Position numbers and translations under genes: made by a program. From Candidatus Rokuibacteriota bacterium (GTDB lineage Bacteria; Methylomirabilota; Methylomirabilia; Rokubacteriales; CSP1-6): a stretch of 64,000 nucleotides of DNA. The stretch is taken from contig QHRU01000033.1 of the NCBI GenBank assembly GCA_003220225.1, forward strand, positions 62,001 to 126,000, written 5' to 3'. Below the pieces are notes generated by a model. That model saw nothing but the letters and a program-made list of their open reading frames with translations, was not told where the DNA came from and made no database searches. This document shows, one piece after another, positions 44,389 through 52,902 of the stretch. The first letter of the stretch is position 1, and each line of letters starts with the position of its first letter.

Positions 44389-45157
44389 CCGCCAAGAGCT
44401 GGTCGATGAGGCGGCGGAAGACCTCCACGGGCTGGGCGCCGCGAATGGGCGTGCCCTCGACACTGTCGCCAGGTTTCGTCCTCGCTATCACGAACCCCGG
44501 CGTGCCCTGGACCCCGGCGGCCAGACCGTCTTCGAGGCCCTTTTGGACTCGCCCGGCGTGCTTGCCCGACGTCAAGCAGGTGTCGAACGCGGCGCCATCG
44601 AGCCCGAGCGTACGTGCGTGCTCGCTGAGCTGCGGAGGGGTAAGGGCCTTCTGGTTCTGGAAGAGTCGGTCGTGCATCTCCCAATACTTGCCCTGGTCGC
44701 CAGCACAGTGGGCGGCCTCGGCGGCCTTGCGCGCTTGCGGATGGATCTGATCGAGCGGGTAGTCCCGAAACACATAGCGCACCTTGCCCGCGTCGATGTA
44801 GTCGCGCTTGAGCGTCGACAGCGTCGCCGAGAAGAACCGCCCGCAGAACGGACATTGATAGTCGGAGAACTCCACGAGCGTCACGGGTGCGTCAGGTCGG
44901 CCGAGTGCTGGCGCGTCCGCCAGGCTCGCACGCGCGGGGCCGGGCAGCGTGGCGGGACCGCCGGGGACGGAGCGCTGCTCCATGAGCCGCAGGATCGGGC
45001 CAAGCAGGCGCTTGAGGTCTGCGAGGTCGGCCTTGACGCGGTCGAGATCCGCCTTGACCGCGTCGAGGTCCCCCGGCGCGCTCGGAGGCGCCTGCGCCCA
45101 GACCGGCGAGACCACCAGCGCGAGCATCGCCACCGCGGCCGGCACGGGCGTCCTCAT
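44381..45157 (-). CDS. DsbA-family thiol:disulfide protein (BdbD-like), exported, 258 aa
   Basis: A signal peptide ([22 protein letters not shown]) is followed by a short coiled coil ([20 protein letters not shown]), then a DsbA-like thioredoxin domain with [20 protein letters not shown] (CPFC active site), [10 protein letters not shown] and [17 protein letters not shown] (cis-Pro). It should form or isomerise disulfides in the periplasm. ATG 45157 begins the signal peptide; an upstream in-frame start at 45214 would add 19 residues. The neighbouring secreted 730-aa protein is rich in Cys, a plausible client. Confidence 0.88.
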   Translation of the reverse strand: MRTPVPAAVAMLALVVSPVWAQAPPSAPGDLDAVKADLDRVKADLADLKRLLGPILRLMEQRSVPGGPATLPGPARASLADAPALGRPDAPVTLVEFSDYQCPFCGRFFSATLSTLKRDYIDAGKVRYVFRDYPLDQIHPQARKAAEAAHCAGDQGKYWEMHDRLFQNQKALTPPQLSEHARTLGLDGAAFDTCLTSGKHAGRVQKGLEDGLAAGVQGTPGFVIARTKPGDSVEGTPIRGAQPVEVFRRLIDQLLADK

Positions 45158-45210
45158 GCGTACCACCGCCCAGGTGTCCAACAACAGGTCGATGACCCAC
45201 GACGAACGCT

Positions 45211-47403
45211 TCACGGGCAGTGCGCGATCAAGTACTGCGCGTCGGTGATCATAATCGTTGCTGCGGTGGCGTCCACGTGCTTGCCGCTCTGCGCTTGCAG
45301 CTCGTTGATGAACGCCTGATAGATATTGTCAGCGGTTTCGCAGCTGCCTCTTGCCCGCGCAGCGGCGGCGGCGTCCAACTTGGCGAGGAGAGACTTCGCT
45401 ATGCCCCCGTTATCGATCGCGCCGCTCGCGCGGAACTGCCCGACGTCATTCTTGATGCTATCGGGCGTGACGATGATCGTGAAACTGACCGACGCCTTGC
45501 TGGTCCCTCCCACGTTGTCAGCCGCGTCAACCGTGAACGTGTGGTCACCCGGGGCCAATTCCGCCAGCAGGCGTATCGCCTGACCGCTCTGCAGTCCGTG
45601 ACCGTCAAGCATGGTCAACCCGTCCAGACGCGGCGTCACACTGCCGACCCCACAACCCGTGTCGGCCTCACTGTAATTCAGCGTGAGGACATCACTGTGT
45701 AAGTACGTGGTCGCCGCCGGCTGGATGATCGTTATGGCCGGCGGAAACTTCTCCCGGGACCACTCCACCGATGCCGATCCGTAAACGGGGAACGGCTGGC
45801 CGTCGCTGTTGTCCTCTGCGGATATCGGACCCGAGAGCTGATCGATCGGCGTCGCCACGACGACGTTCTGAGAGTCCAGGGGACTCGCGGCCATGAGCGG
45901 CGTGAGGGCGGCGCAATCCGGAAATGTACTGCTGCCGAGAGTGCCGTAGGACGGGTCGTAGCAATCGGTGAGTAGGCCCCGTTCCAGGATGAGAGCGAAG
46001 AGCGGTCCTATCGAGGGATCGATCGGGGCAAGTGCGAGCAGGATATCCCGGATAGTGACGATCGTATCGGCCGTATCAGGCTCTAAGAACCTGATGTCGT
46101 CGATGGACAGACTCATATCGGCCTTTGGTGGCAAAGGCGGCGCCGTGTACTGGCTGTCGTCCATCGTGATGATGACCCGTGCAGCATCACTGGTGAACGG
46201 CTCGATGGACGCAGTGACCCCATGGCGCACCGTGAAGTGAGACGAGACCAACAGCTTGTGTGCCGCACACTGCCTCGGCACCGGTGGTCTCAGGATGTAG
46301 CTCATCGTCTGGAAGCCCTTGAAGGGTTTCGGCAGGAAGCGCTGGTGTGCCTCGAAGCGCGTCGTGCAGGGCACATGAAACCACAACACCGGATCCAGGC
46401 AGAACGTCGGTACACAGACGCCGAAGGCGCAGACATCTACCGTGCATCCCCCAGACTCATCGAGAGCTCCTTCGACAATGTCACCGATGACCGGGCAGTC
46501 TGGTATGGCCATCCCCTTCAGCAGCTCATTGTAGAGGTGGTGCCGCACACCTTTCCCGTCTTCGAAGGTCTGGCTTATGAGATAGGGCCTCGATATCACC
46601 TCTGAGAAGGTGACGGGTTGTCCTGACGATCCGGAGACTTGACGGCCAAAGGCCGTCAACAGGGGTGGATGCATCTCCGAGTGAAAATCCTCGTGGCCAC
46701 AATCCACGATCCAGCGCCCGAACATCGCCACGCGATCGCCCTTGTGCGCCCGGGCGCGGTAGTCTGGAGGAACGAGGCCTTGGTCGGTCTCGAAACCGAG
46801 AACAGCTCGGACTCCCAGGGGGCTTGTCGGCAGCGGCAACTGCTCCCGGTGGGCGCCTTCGACTGCCGCCTTATACTCCATATTTACGTTGCAGTTGCCG
46901 ATGGCCGCTCCGCTGCAGCAACTCTCGGGTGTCCCGGGCCCCGTGCACCCCGCGTTGGCATTATTGTTGTCGGCCACGCTGTTCAGACAAACACCCTCCG
47001 GGGTGAAGCCAGTACATCCATTCGAGGGTGCCAGGAGGGACGCATAACTTTGGTCTGGTGCGACGAAAAACTCCCAGTCGGTGCCGAATGGATGAGTAAA
47101 CGGCAGATCTTTCCCGGAGATTGTAGGTTCCTCGACAATAGTGCCCGCGAACCCGACGAGCCGTTCGTCGACCTCGCTGCTAAATACGGGCGTCCATTCG
47201 AACAGTGGCGTCCGATTTGCCAGGAACCGCCGGCCGCCGCAGACGTCCCTTGCCCACCCTGGACTGAGGGTCTGATCGACCCCGCCGACTACATACGGCG
47301 GATTGCTATAGTCTGTTTCGAGGATTTGCGCTGTGGCTTGTGAAGTCGCGGTGAAGAACGAAAACAGAAGGAGTGCCCCGAGGTACACGTCACGTGGCCG
47401 CAT
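45211..47403 (-). CDS. large secreted protein of unknown function, 730 aa
   Basis: A signal peptide MRPRDVYLGALLLFSFFTAT ending SQATAQ directs export. The first 430 or so residues are Cys-rich (e.g. NGCTGFTPEGVCLNSV, CTGPGTPESCCSG) with no fold I recognise. Near residues 590-665 is an Ig/PKD-like β domain (LRLLAELAPGDHTFTVDAAD-type sequence), and the C-terminal 80 residues (NDVGQFRASGAIDNGGIAKS ... AATIMITDAQYLIAHCP) resemble the FIVAR-like helical module often found at the end of secreted proteins. G+C is lower than neighbours, supporting horizontal transfer. ATG 47403 is chosen to begin at the signal peptide. Confidence 0.75.
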   Translation of the reverse strand: MRPRDVYLGALLLFSFFTATSQATAQILETDYSNPPYVVGGVDQTLSPGWARDVCGGRRFLANRTPLFEWTPVFSSEVDERLVGFAGTIVEEPTISGKDLPFTHPFGTDWEFFVAPDQSYASLLAPSNGCTGFTPEGVCLNSVADNNNANAGCTGPGTPESCCSGAAIGNCNVNMEYKAAVEGAHREQLPLPTSPLGVRAVLGFETDQGLVPPDYRARAHKGDRVAMFGRWIVDCGHEDFHSEMHPPLLTAFGRQVSGSSGQPVTFSEVISRPYLISQTFEDGKGVRHHLYNELLKGMAIPDCPVIGDIVEGALDESGGCTVDVCAFGVCVPTFCLDPVLWFHVPCTTRFEAHQRFLPKPFKGFQTMSYILRPPVPRQCAAHKLLVSSHFTVRHGVTASIEPFTSDAARVIITMDDSQYTAPPLPPKADMSLSIDDIRFLEPDTADTIVTIRDILLALAPIDPSIGPLFALILERGLLTDCYDPSYGTLGSSTFPDCAALTPLMAASPLDSQNVVVATPIDQLSGPISAEDNSDGQPFPVYGSASVEWSREKFPPAITIIQPAATTYLHSDVLTLNYSEADTGCGVGSVTPRLDGLTMLDGHGLQSGQAIRLLAELAPGDHTFTVDAADNVGGTSKASVSFTIIVTPDSIKNDVGQFRASGAIDNGGIAKSLLAKLDAAAAARARGSCETADNIYQAFINELQAQSGKHVDATAATIMITDAQYLIAHCP

Positions 47404-47926
47404 ATGTGGTTTCTCCCCGGATGCTCCACCACCTCGTTCGACCGTTCGCAACACCTCACACGCGCCACTTCTGCAGCGCCCACGCCCCTGACCCAGCCCG
47501 TGCCGAAGGGTCGGGCGATGCTCCAGTTCGTGTGTCAGCCCATGCGCCGTCCTCACGTGGGAGGCCGGTCGAGTCGCGCGACGCGGCCGAGAATCTGCCG
47601 AAAGAGGGTCTTCGTCAAGTGGCTTTCGGCCCGCTGCAGGATGAAGTACCGGGCATGATGAGGCGCCCGCCGGTTCTAAATTTAAACCTGAGGGAATGAA
47701 CTAGGAGAGACGCGACGGTGACGCTCACGATCGCAGAGACAGTCGTGGTGTGAGATCAAGGGCGGCATGCTCACGGGCCTGCTGCGGATGATGCATGAGG
47801 CGAAGACGTCCATCGTTCAGAACCTCAGGGCCTGAAGGATCCGCCGGCGAAAAGCGCCGCGTCGGTCAAGGGTGGCGCGACGGTCAAGAGTGGCTAGAAT
47901 CTCGCAAAAACCCTCGAGGGATGAGG
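47404..47926. other. gene-poor region inside the element
   Basis: No credible coding sequence is visible. An AT-rich TAAATTTAAA block (about 47677-47686) stands out and could be part of a promoter for the secreted-protein gene on the minus strand. Confidence 0.4.
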
Positions 47927-48049
47927 CTAACCTCGACCTCCGCGCTTCTTGGTGATCCACGCACCGATGAGGCCGAGCAGCACGCCAGCGACGACGACGA
48001 CGACTGCGAATCCGACGAGACCGAGCCCTAATCGTTCAAGGTCCGTCAC
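47927..48049 (-). CDS. very small single-helix membrane protein, 40 aa
   Basis: From GTG 48049 the frame encodes TDLERLGLGLVGFAVVVVVA followed by GVLLGLIGAWITKKRGGRG: one strong transmembrane helix and a basic C-terminus. It begins 13 nt after the stop of the 61-aa membrane-protein gene and is probably co-transcribed. Confidence 0.5.
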   Translation of the reverse strand: MTDLERLGLGLVGFAVVVVVAGVLLGLIGAWITKKRGGRG

Positions 48050-48062
48050 GCGTCCGCCCGGA

Positions 48063-48248
48063 TCATCGCTCGTGGCCACGGAAGGTACTGATGATCGCTC
48101 CAGCGACGAACGCTAGGGTGACGAGCACGATACCGCCCGCCCGGACGCCGTGATGCGTCGTCAGGTCGCCCCAGATGAAGACCACGAACCCCAGACTCGC
48201 GAGGAGGACGTCAGCGGCAATGACCCAGGTCCGCACAGCTAGCTCCAC
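48063..48248 (-). CDS. small two-helix membrane protein, 61 aa
   Basis: GTG 48248 starts MELAVRTWVIAADVLLASLG and the second helix is AGGIVLVTLAFVAGAIISTF, ending RGHER. Two clear membrane helices with a short loop containing WGDLTTHHG. No family recognised. It lies downstream of a consensus promoter at 48315-48344. Confidence 0.55.
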   Translation of the reverse strand: MELAVRTWVIAADVLLASLGFVVFIWGDLTTHHGVRAGGIVLVTLAFVAGAIISTFRGHER

Positions 48249-48304
48249 CAGCCGGCGCGGGCGAGGCGCTTGAGGAGTCGAGCCCCCAGATCCCTGTCCG
48301 TCAT
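48239..48304 (-). CDS. possible leader peptide, 21 aa
   Basis: ATG 48304 to TAG 48239-48241 encodes MTDRDLGARLLKRLARAGWW plus Ser, just downstream of a good promoter and overlapping the start of the 61-aa gene by 10 nt. It could be a leader peptide or simply chance. Confidence 0.3.
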   Translation of the reverse strand: MTDRDLGARLLKRLARAGWWS

Positions 48305-48314
48305 CATCGGCAGG

Positions 48315-48344
48315 ACTCTAGGGCGGTGGAGTAGGGTCTGTCAA
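48315..48344 (-). promoter_or_regulatory. consensus-like sigma-70 promoter for the small membrane-protein genes
   Basis: On the minus strand a perfect TTGACA (48339-48344) is followed by 18 bp and TAGAGT (48315-48320). It is immediately inside the att-like repeat at 48347-48367. Confidence 0.65.
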
Positions 48345-48346
48345 AT

Positions 48347-48367
48347 TTCTCTGGCGCCCTTCTTCAT
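48347..48367 (+). other. att-like direct repeat, distal side
   Basis: TTCTCTGGCGC plus CCCTTCTTCAT, matching the rnpB 3' end at 44038-44059 (11 bp exact, then similar). Confidence 0.45.
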
Positions 48368-48393
48368 CCTGTTGCGCCGCGTCGTACTATGAC

Positions 48394-49677
48394 GTGGTGA
48401 CTTCGCTCCCGTCCTCCGCCGGCTCACCGCTGCGCCGGCGCGGCGCGCTGATGGCGACGCTCTTTGCCGCGCAGGTCTGCGGCAGCACCGGGTTCTCGAT
48501 GAGCATGGCCGTCGGCGCGATCATGGCCGCCGCCATCACCGGGACCAATACGTGGTCCGGGCTCCCCGTCGGCGTCGGCTCGCTCGGCACCGCGCTCGCG
48601 AGCTGGCCGCTGTCGCGGCTGATGGCCCGCTTCGGGCGCCGTCCGGGACTGGCCCTCGGTTACTCGCTCGCCGTCGTGGGCGCCGCGCTCGGGATACTCG
48701 GCGTGGGCCAGCAGAGCTTCGCGCTCTTCCTCACGGGCATGGCGCTGTTCGGCACTGCGCAGACGTCGAACCTCCTGGCACGTTACGCGGCGGCCGACAT
48801 CAGTCCCGGCGCGCAGCGCGGCCGCGCGATGGGCCTGATCGTCTGGGGCTCCGCCGTCGGCTCGATCGTCGGCCCGATCCTCATGGCCCCGGCCATTCGC
48901 GTCGGCGCCGTGCTCGGCGTGTCGTCGGTGGCCAGCGCGTTTCTGATCTCCGTCGCCGGGTACGCGCTGGCGGCGATGCTCGTGCAGGCGCTCCTGCGGC
49001 CCGATCCGCTCGCCATCGCGCGACGGCTCGAGCCGCCGCCCGCGACGGCCGGCGCCGCCCGGCGGGGACGCCCGACGGGGACAATTCTGCGCGAGCCGCG
49101 GGTGATCGTGGCCTACGGCACGCTGATGGTCAGCCAGCTCGTGATGATCGGCACCACGTCGACCTCGCCCCTCTACCTGCACGACCAGGGACACGCCGTG
49201 AACACGATCGGGCTCGCCGTGTCGCTGCACCTGGGCGGGATGTACGTCGCGTCGCCCCTCTCGGGCTGGCTGTGCGACCGCTTCGGGCGGCTGCCGATGA
49301 TCGGCGCCGGCGGCGTCGTGCTGCTGCTGGCGCTGGCCCTCGCCGGCCTCGCGCCCGGGCGCGCGAGCGGGCTCGTCATCGCCGGACTCTTCCTGAACGG
49401 CGTCGGCTGGAACCTCGCCTTCGTCTCCGCGAGCGCGCTGCTCACCGACGCGCTCTCGCCGGAAGAGCGGGCGGCGATCCAGGGACTGGCCGACCTCGTC
49501 ATGGGCCTGATGGGCGCCGTCGGCAGCGCGCTCGGCGGCATGGTCCTCGGCGCGTGGGGCTTCGGCATCCTCAATATCCTCGGCGCCGCGATGCTGGTCG
49601 TGCCGCTCGCCGCGAGCTGGCTGCAGCGTGAAGCGCTCGCCGCGCGCGCGGCGGAACCGAATCCCTGGGCGTCCTGA
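48394..49677 (+). CDS. MFS transporter, 427 aa
   Basis: A 12-TM major facilitator. Motif A is GRRPGLALGY after LSRLMARF, and repeated in the second half as LSGWLCDRFGRLPMIGAGG. Others: FGTAQTSNLLARYAAADISP and ALLTDALSPEERAAIQGLAD. No substrate can be assigned. Start GTG 48394. It lies just outside the att-like repeat, so it is probably core chromosome. The next transporter gene starts about 40 nt after its stop. Confidence 0.88.
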   Translation: MVTSLPSSAGSPLRRRGALMATLFAAQVCGSTGFSMSMAVGAIMAAAITGTNTWSGLPVGVGSLGTALASWPLSRLMARFGRRPGLALGYSLAVVGAALGILGVGQQSFALFLTGMALFGTAQTSNLLARYAAADISPGAQRGRAMGLIVWGSAVGSIVGPILMAPAIRVGAVLGVSSVASAFLISVAGYALAAMLVQALLRPDPLAIARRLEPPPATAGAARRGRPTGTILREPRVIVAYGTLMVSQLVMIGTTSTSPLYLHDQGHAVNTIGLAVSLHLGGMYVASPLSGWLCDRFGRLPMIGAGGVVLLLALALAGLAPGRASGLVIAGLFLNGVGWNLAFVSASALLTDALSPEERAAIQGLADLVMGLMGAVGSALGGMVLGAWGFGILNILGAAMLVVPLAASWLQREALAARAAEPNPWAS

Positions 49678-49715
49678 CCCCTCCGACGCCGGCGCCGTCG
49701 CACCGCGCCGGCGCC

Positions 49716-50603
49716 GTGCTGCTCGTCACCGTCGTGTTCGCGTGGGGCCTGACCTGGCCGATCAACAAGGTGATCCTCCAGACCGTCCCGCCGCTGTGGG
49801 CCGTCGCGCTGCGCGCGGCCCTCGGCACGCTTGCGCTCTTCGCGCTGGCCCTCGCGACGCGCCGGCTGGTTCGGCCGCCGCGCGCCGATCTGCCGGTGCT
49901 GCTCAGCATCACGCTGCTGCACATGGTCGGCTTCACGACGTTGTCGACCGCCGGGCTCGCGCTCGTGCCCGCCGGCCGCTCGGCCGTCCTCGCCTACACC
50001 ACGCCGCTCTGGGTCGTCCCGGGCGCGGGTCTGTTTCTGGGCGAGCGGCTCAGCGCCCGGCGGCTCGTCGGCGTGATCGCGGGCCTCACCGGGCTCGTCG
50101 TGCTGTTCAATCCACTGGCCCTCGACTGGACGCGGGGGGCCGTCGTCCTCGGCAACGTCGCCATCCTCGTCGCCGCGCTGCTCTGGGCCGCCAGCATCCT
50201 GCACATCCGTGGGCACCCGTGGCGGTCCACGCCGTTCGATCTGCTGCCGTGGGAGATGCTGTTGGCGACGCTCGTCCTGCTCCCGCTCGCCTGGGTCGTC
50301 TCGGGACCGCCGGTGTTCGAGTGGACACCGCGGCTGACGGCGCTGTTCGTGTACGCGGGTCTGCCGGGGCAGGCGCTGCCGTACTGGGCGATCGCGATGG
50401 CCGGCCGTCGTCTTTCCGCGGTCACGACGTCGCTCGGCCTGCTCGCGACGCCGGTGGTCAGCATCGTGGTCGCCATGCTCTGGCTCGATGAGCGTCCCGG
50501 CCTCGCGCTGCTGGTGGCGGTGGCGCTGATCCTCGGCGGCGTCGCGCTGGGCGCGACCGGCGAGCCCTCCCGCGGGCGTCCCTCAGCCGCGGCCGTGCAG
50601 TAG
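49716..50603 (+). CDS. EamA/DMT-superfamily permease, 295 aa
   Basis: Ten hydrophobic helices in two EamA repeats: LLVTVVFAWGLTWPINKVIL begins the first, VILVAALLWAASILHIRG the second. LVPAGRSAVLAYTTPLWVVP and TTSLGLLATPVVSIVVAML are the typical ends of each repeat. Likely a metabolite exporter; substrate unknown. GTG 49716 is used, though the frame is open a little further upstream. Its 3' end overlaps the convergent hydroxylase gene by 21 nt. Confidence 0.85.
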   Translation: MLLVTVVFAWGLTWPINKVILQTVPPLWAVALRAALGTLALFALALATRRLVRPPRADLPVLLSITLLHMVGFTTLSTAGLALVPAGRSAVLAYTTPLWVVPGAGLFLGERLSARRLVGVIAGLTGLVVLFNPLALDWTRGAVVLGNVAILVAALLWAASILHIRGHPWRSTPFDLLPWEMLLATLVLLPLAWVVSGPPVFEWTPRLTALFVYAGLPGQALPYWAIAMAGRRLSAVTTSLGLLATPVVSIVVAMLWLDERPGLALLVAVALILGGVALGATGEPSRGRPSAAAVQ

Positions 50604-52883
50604 CGCGAAGAGCCGCGCGGGTGTGATCGGCAGCTCGCGCACGACCACGCCGCGGTCGGCGAGCGCGTCCTCCACCGCGTTGGCGACCGCGCTGGCGCCG
50701 GCGATGCAGCCGCTCTCGCCGACGCCCTTGACGCCGAGCGGGTTGACGCTCGACGGGTGCTCGTCGAGGACCACGTCGAGCCACGGCAGGTCGTCCGCCT
50801 TCGGGATCGCGTAATCCATGAGGCTGCCGCTCAGCAGCTGGCCCTGCGCGTCGTAGACGACCGCTTCCATGAGCCCGGCGCCGATCCCCTGCGCGGCGCC
50901 GCCCTGCAGCTGGCCCTCGACGATCGCGGGGTTGATGGCGCGGCCGGGATCGTGCAGCACGACGTGCCGCAGCAGCCGCACGTGGCACGTCTCGACGTCC
51001 ACCTCGACCGCGCACGCCTGGCCGCCGAACGCCCACGTCACGGTGTCGGGATAGAACCACGTGCACGCGTTGAGGCCCGGCTCGCCCGTCGTCGACCCGA
51101 GCGTCTTCGAGCGGACCGCGGCCTGAGCGAGGCGGGCGAGCGGCAGCGTGCGATCGGGCACGCCGGCCACGAAGGCGCGGCTGGCCTCGAAGCGAACGTC
51201 CGCCGGCGCGCACTCGAAGAGCTCGGCGGCGACGACGGCCGCGCGCTCGCGCACCTCGGCGGCCGTGCGCGCGACGGCATTGCCCGCGTTGACCATCACG
51301 CGGCTGCCGCCGGTGCCCATGCCGTAGGGCATCAGGGTCGTGTCGCCGCCGAGCACGATGACGTCGTCGAAGCTCGCGCCCAACTCGCTCGCCGCGATCT
51401 GCGCGAGCGTGGTCGAGTGCGCCTGCCCCTGCGCGGCGACGCCGATCAGCACGTAGACCTTCCCTTGAGGATCGACGCGGACGGTGGCGCCTTCGAAGGG
51501 GCCGAGGCCGGTGCCCTGCGCGTAGCACGCGATGCCGACGCCGATGGGTCGCGCCGAGCCCGCCGTGGCCATCTGCCGCTTGCGCCACTCGTCGTAGCCG
51601 AACGCCCCCAGCAATCGCTCGAAGGCCGCGGGATAATCGCCCGGATCGTAGGTGACGGCGACGCCGTCCTTATAGGTCAGGCCCGGGCGGTACGGCATCT
51701 CCGCGGCCCGGATCAGGTTGCGCCGGCGCAGATCGGCCGGATCCAGCCCGAGCCGGCGCGCGCCGATGTCCATCAGGCGCTCCATGACGAAATTGGCCTC
51801 GGGACGGCCCGCCGCGCGATACGCCGCGTTGAACATCGTGGTGGTGACCACGCTCTCGCCGCGGCCGCGGTAGTGCGGCACGCGGTACGGCCCCGGCAGG
51901 TGGTTCACCGTGTTGGCGGTGAGACCGTTGCCCATCACCGGATAGGCGCCGACGTCAGCGAGGAAGCTGTCCTCGAGGGCGGCGATCGTGCCGTCGAGCG
52001 CGAACGCGATGGTGGCCTCGTGCAATTGCTCGCGGTCGTGGCCCACCGTCGCCAGATGCTCGCGGCGTGCCTCCGCCCATTTCACGGGACGACGAAGCCG
52101 GAACGCCGCCGCCGCCACCAGCACCTCGTCGGCGTAGACCTGTCCCTTCGGGCCGAAGGCGCCGCCGACGTCCGGCACGATCACACGCACGCGCTCGGCG
52201 GGCAGGCCGAGGACCCGCGCGATGACGTCGCGCTGGCTGTAGGGGCTCTGGATCGACGCCCACACGGTCAGCACGCCGGTCTCCGCGTCGTACTGCGCGA
52301 GCGCGCCGCGGCACTCGATCGGCATCGCGGCCAAGCGCTGATGCCGGAACCGCTCGCGCACCACGGTGAGGCCCGGCCGCGTGAGATCGATCTCCCCGAC
52401 GGCCCCGCCCACGGAGAGCGCCACGTTGTCCGGCCAGTCGGCGTGCACGCGCGTCGCCGAACCCCGCGCCGCCGCCGCGCCGACCAGCGGCGGCAGCGGC
52501 GCGTACTCGACGCTGACCGCGTCGCGTGCATCGGCAGCGAGGGCCGCGGTCTCGGCCACGACGACGGCGACGGGCTCGCCGACGTAGCGCGCCCGGTCGC
52601 CGGCGAGCAGCGGCACGACAAACGGCCGCTCCTTGTGCGCGCCGCTGGACGCGGTGGCGAGCGGCTGTGCGAGCTGCGGCAGGTCGGCCGCCGTCCACGC
52701 CGCCAGCACGCCACGGATCGCCCGGGCCGCTGTCGCGTCGACCCTGGTGATTCGGGCATGGGCGTGGGCACTGCGCACGACCCCGAGGTGGACGAGGCCG
52801 GGGCGCGTGAGGTCGTCGACGTACCGGCCGTGGCCGGCCAGGAAGCGATGCGCGTCCTTGCTCCTGGGGGATTGGCCGATCAT
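50583..52883 (-). CDS. xanthine dehydrogenase-family molybdopterin-binding subunit, 766 aa
   Basis: This is the large molybdenum subunit of a hydroxylase/CO-dehydrogenase-like enzyme. The N-terminal a/b hammerhead has DLTRPGLVHLGVVRSAHAHA and RYVGEPVAVVVAET. Moco-binding parts include VIVPDVGGAFGPKGQVYADE, GIACYAQGTGLGPFEGATV and GVKGVGESGCIAGASAVANA with the catalytic Glu. The active-site loop reads AYRAAGR, i.e. form II, not the AYRCSFR of true CO dehydrogenase. Genes for FAD and 2Fe-2S subunits are not adjacent, so partners must be encoded elsewhere. Substrate unknown. Confidence 0.92.
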   Translation of the reverse strand: MIGQSPRSKDAHRFLAGHGRYVDDLTRPGLVHLGVVRSAHAHARITRVDATAARAIRGVLAAWTAADLPQLAQPLATASSGAHKERPFVVPLLAGDRARYVGEPVAVVVAETAALAADARDAVSVEYAPLPPLVGAAAARGSATRVHADWPDNVALSVGGAVGEIDLTRPGLTVVRERFRHQRLAAMPIECRGALAQYDAETGVLTVWASIQSPYSQRDVIARVLGLPAERVRVIVPDVGGAFGPKGQVYADEVLVAAAAFRLRRPVKWAEARREHLATVGHDREQLHEATIAFALDGTIAALEDSFLADVGAYPVMGNGLTANTVNHLPGPYRVPHYRGRGESVVTTTMFNAAYRAAGRPEANFVMERLMDIGARRLGLDPADLRRRNLIRAAEMPYRPGLTYKDGVAVTYDPGDYPAAFERLLGAFGYDEWRKRQMATAGSARPIGVGIACYAQGTGLGPFEGATVRVDPQGKVYVLIGVAAQGQAHSTTLAQIAASELGASFDDVIVLGGDTTLMPYGMGTGGSRVMVNAGNAVARTAAEVRERAAVVAAELFECAPADVRFEASRAFVAGVPDRTLPLARLAQAAVRSKTLGSTTGEPGLNACTWFYPDTVTWAFGGQACAVEVDVETCHVRLLRHVVLHDPGRAINPAIVEGQLQGGAAQGIGAGLMEAVVYDAQGQLLSGSLMDYAIPKADDLPWLDVVLDEHPSSVNPLGVKGVGESGCIAGASAVANAVEDALADRGVVVRELPITPARLFALLHGRG

Positions 52884-52902
52884 GGCAGGCGGCGGGTCGG
52901 CG

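Larger units (their letters stand above)
44038..48367. mobile_element. remnant of an integrated element at the 3' end of rnpB
   Basis: The segment starts at the rnpB 3' end and carries a truncated tyrosine integrase, a DsbA-like gene, a large secreted-protein gene and small membrane-protein genes. G+C drops visibly (about 53-58% in parts of 45.5-47.5 kb against about 70% around). The 11-mer TTCTCTGGCGC at 44038-44048 recurs at 48347-48357, and the following bases stay similar (CGCTTTATTCAT versus CCCTTCTTCAT). This is the layout of attL/attR around an island that targeted rnpB. It is inference from the repeat, the integrase and the composition. Confidence 0.5.
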
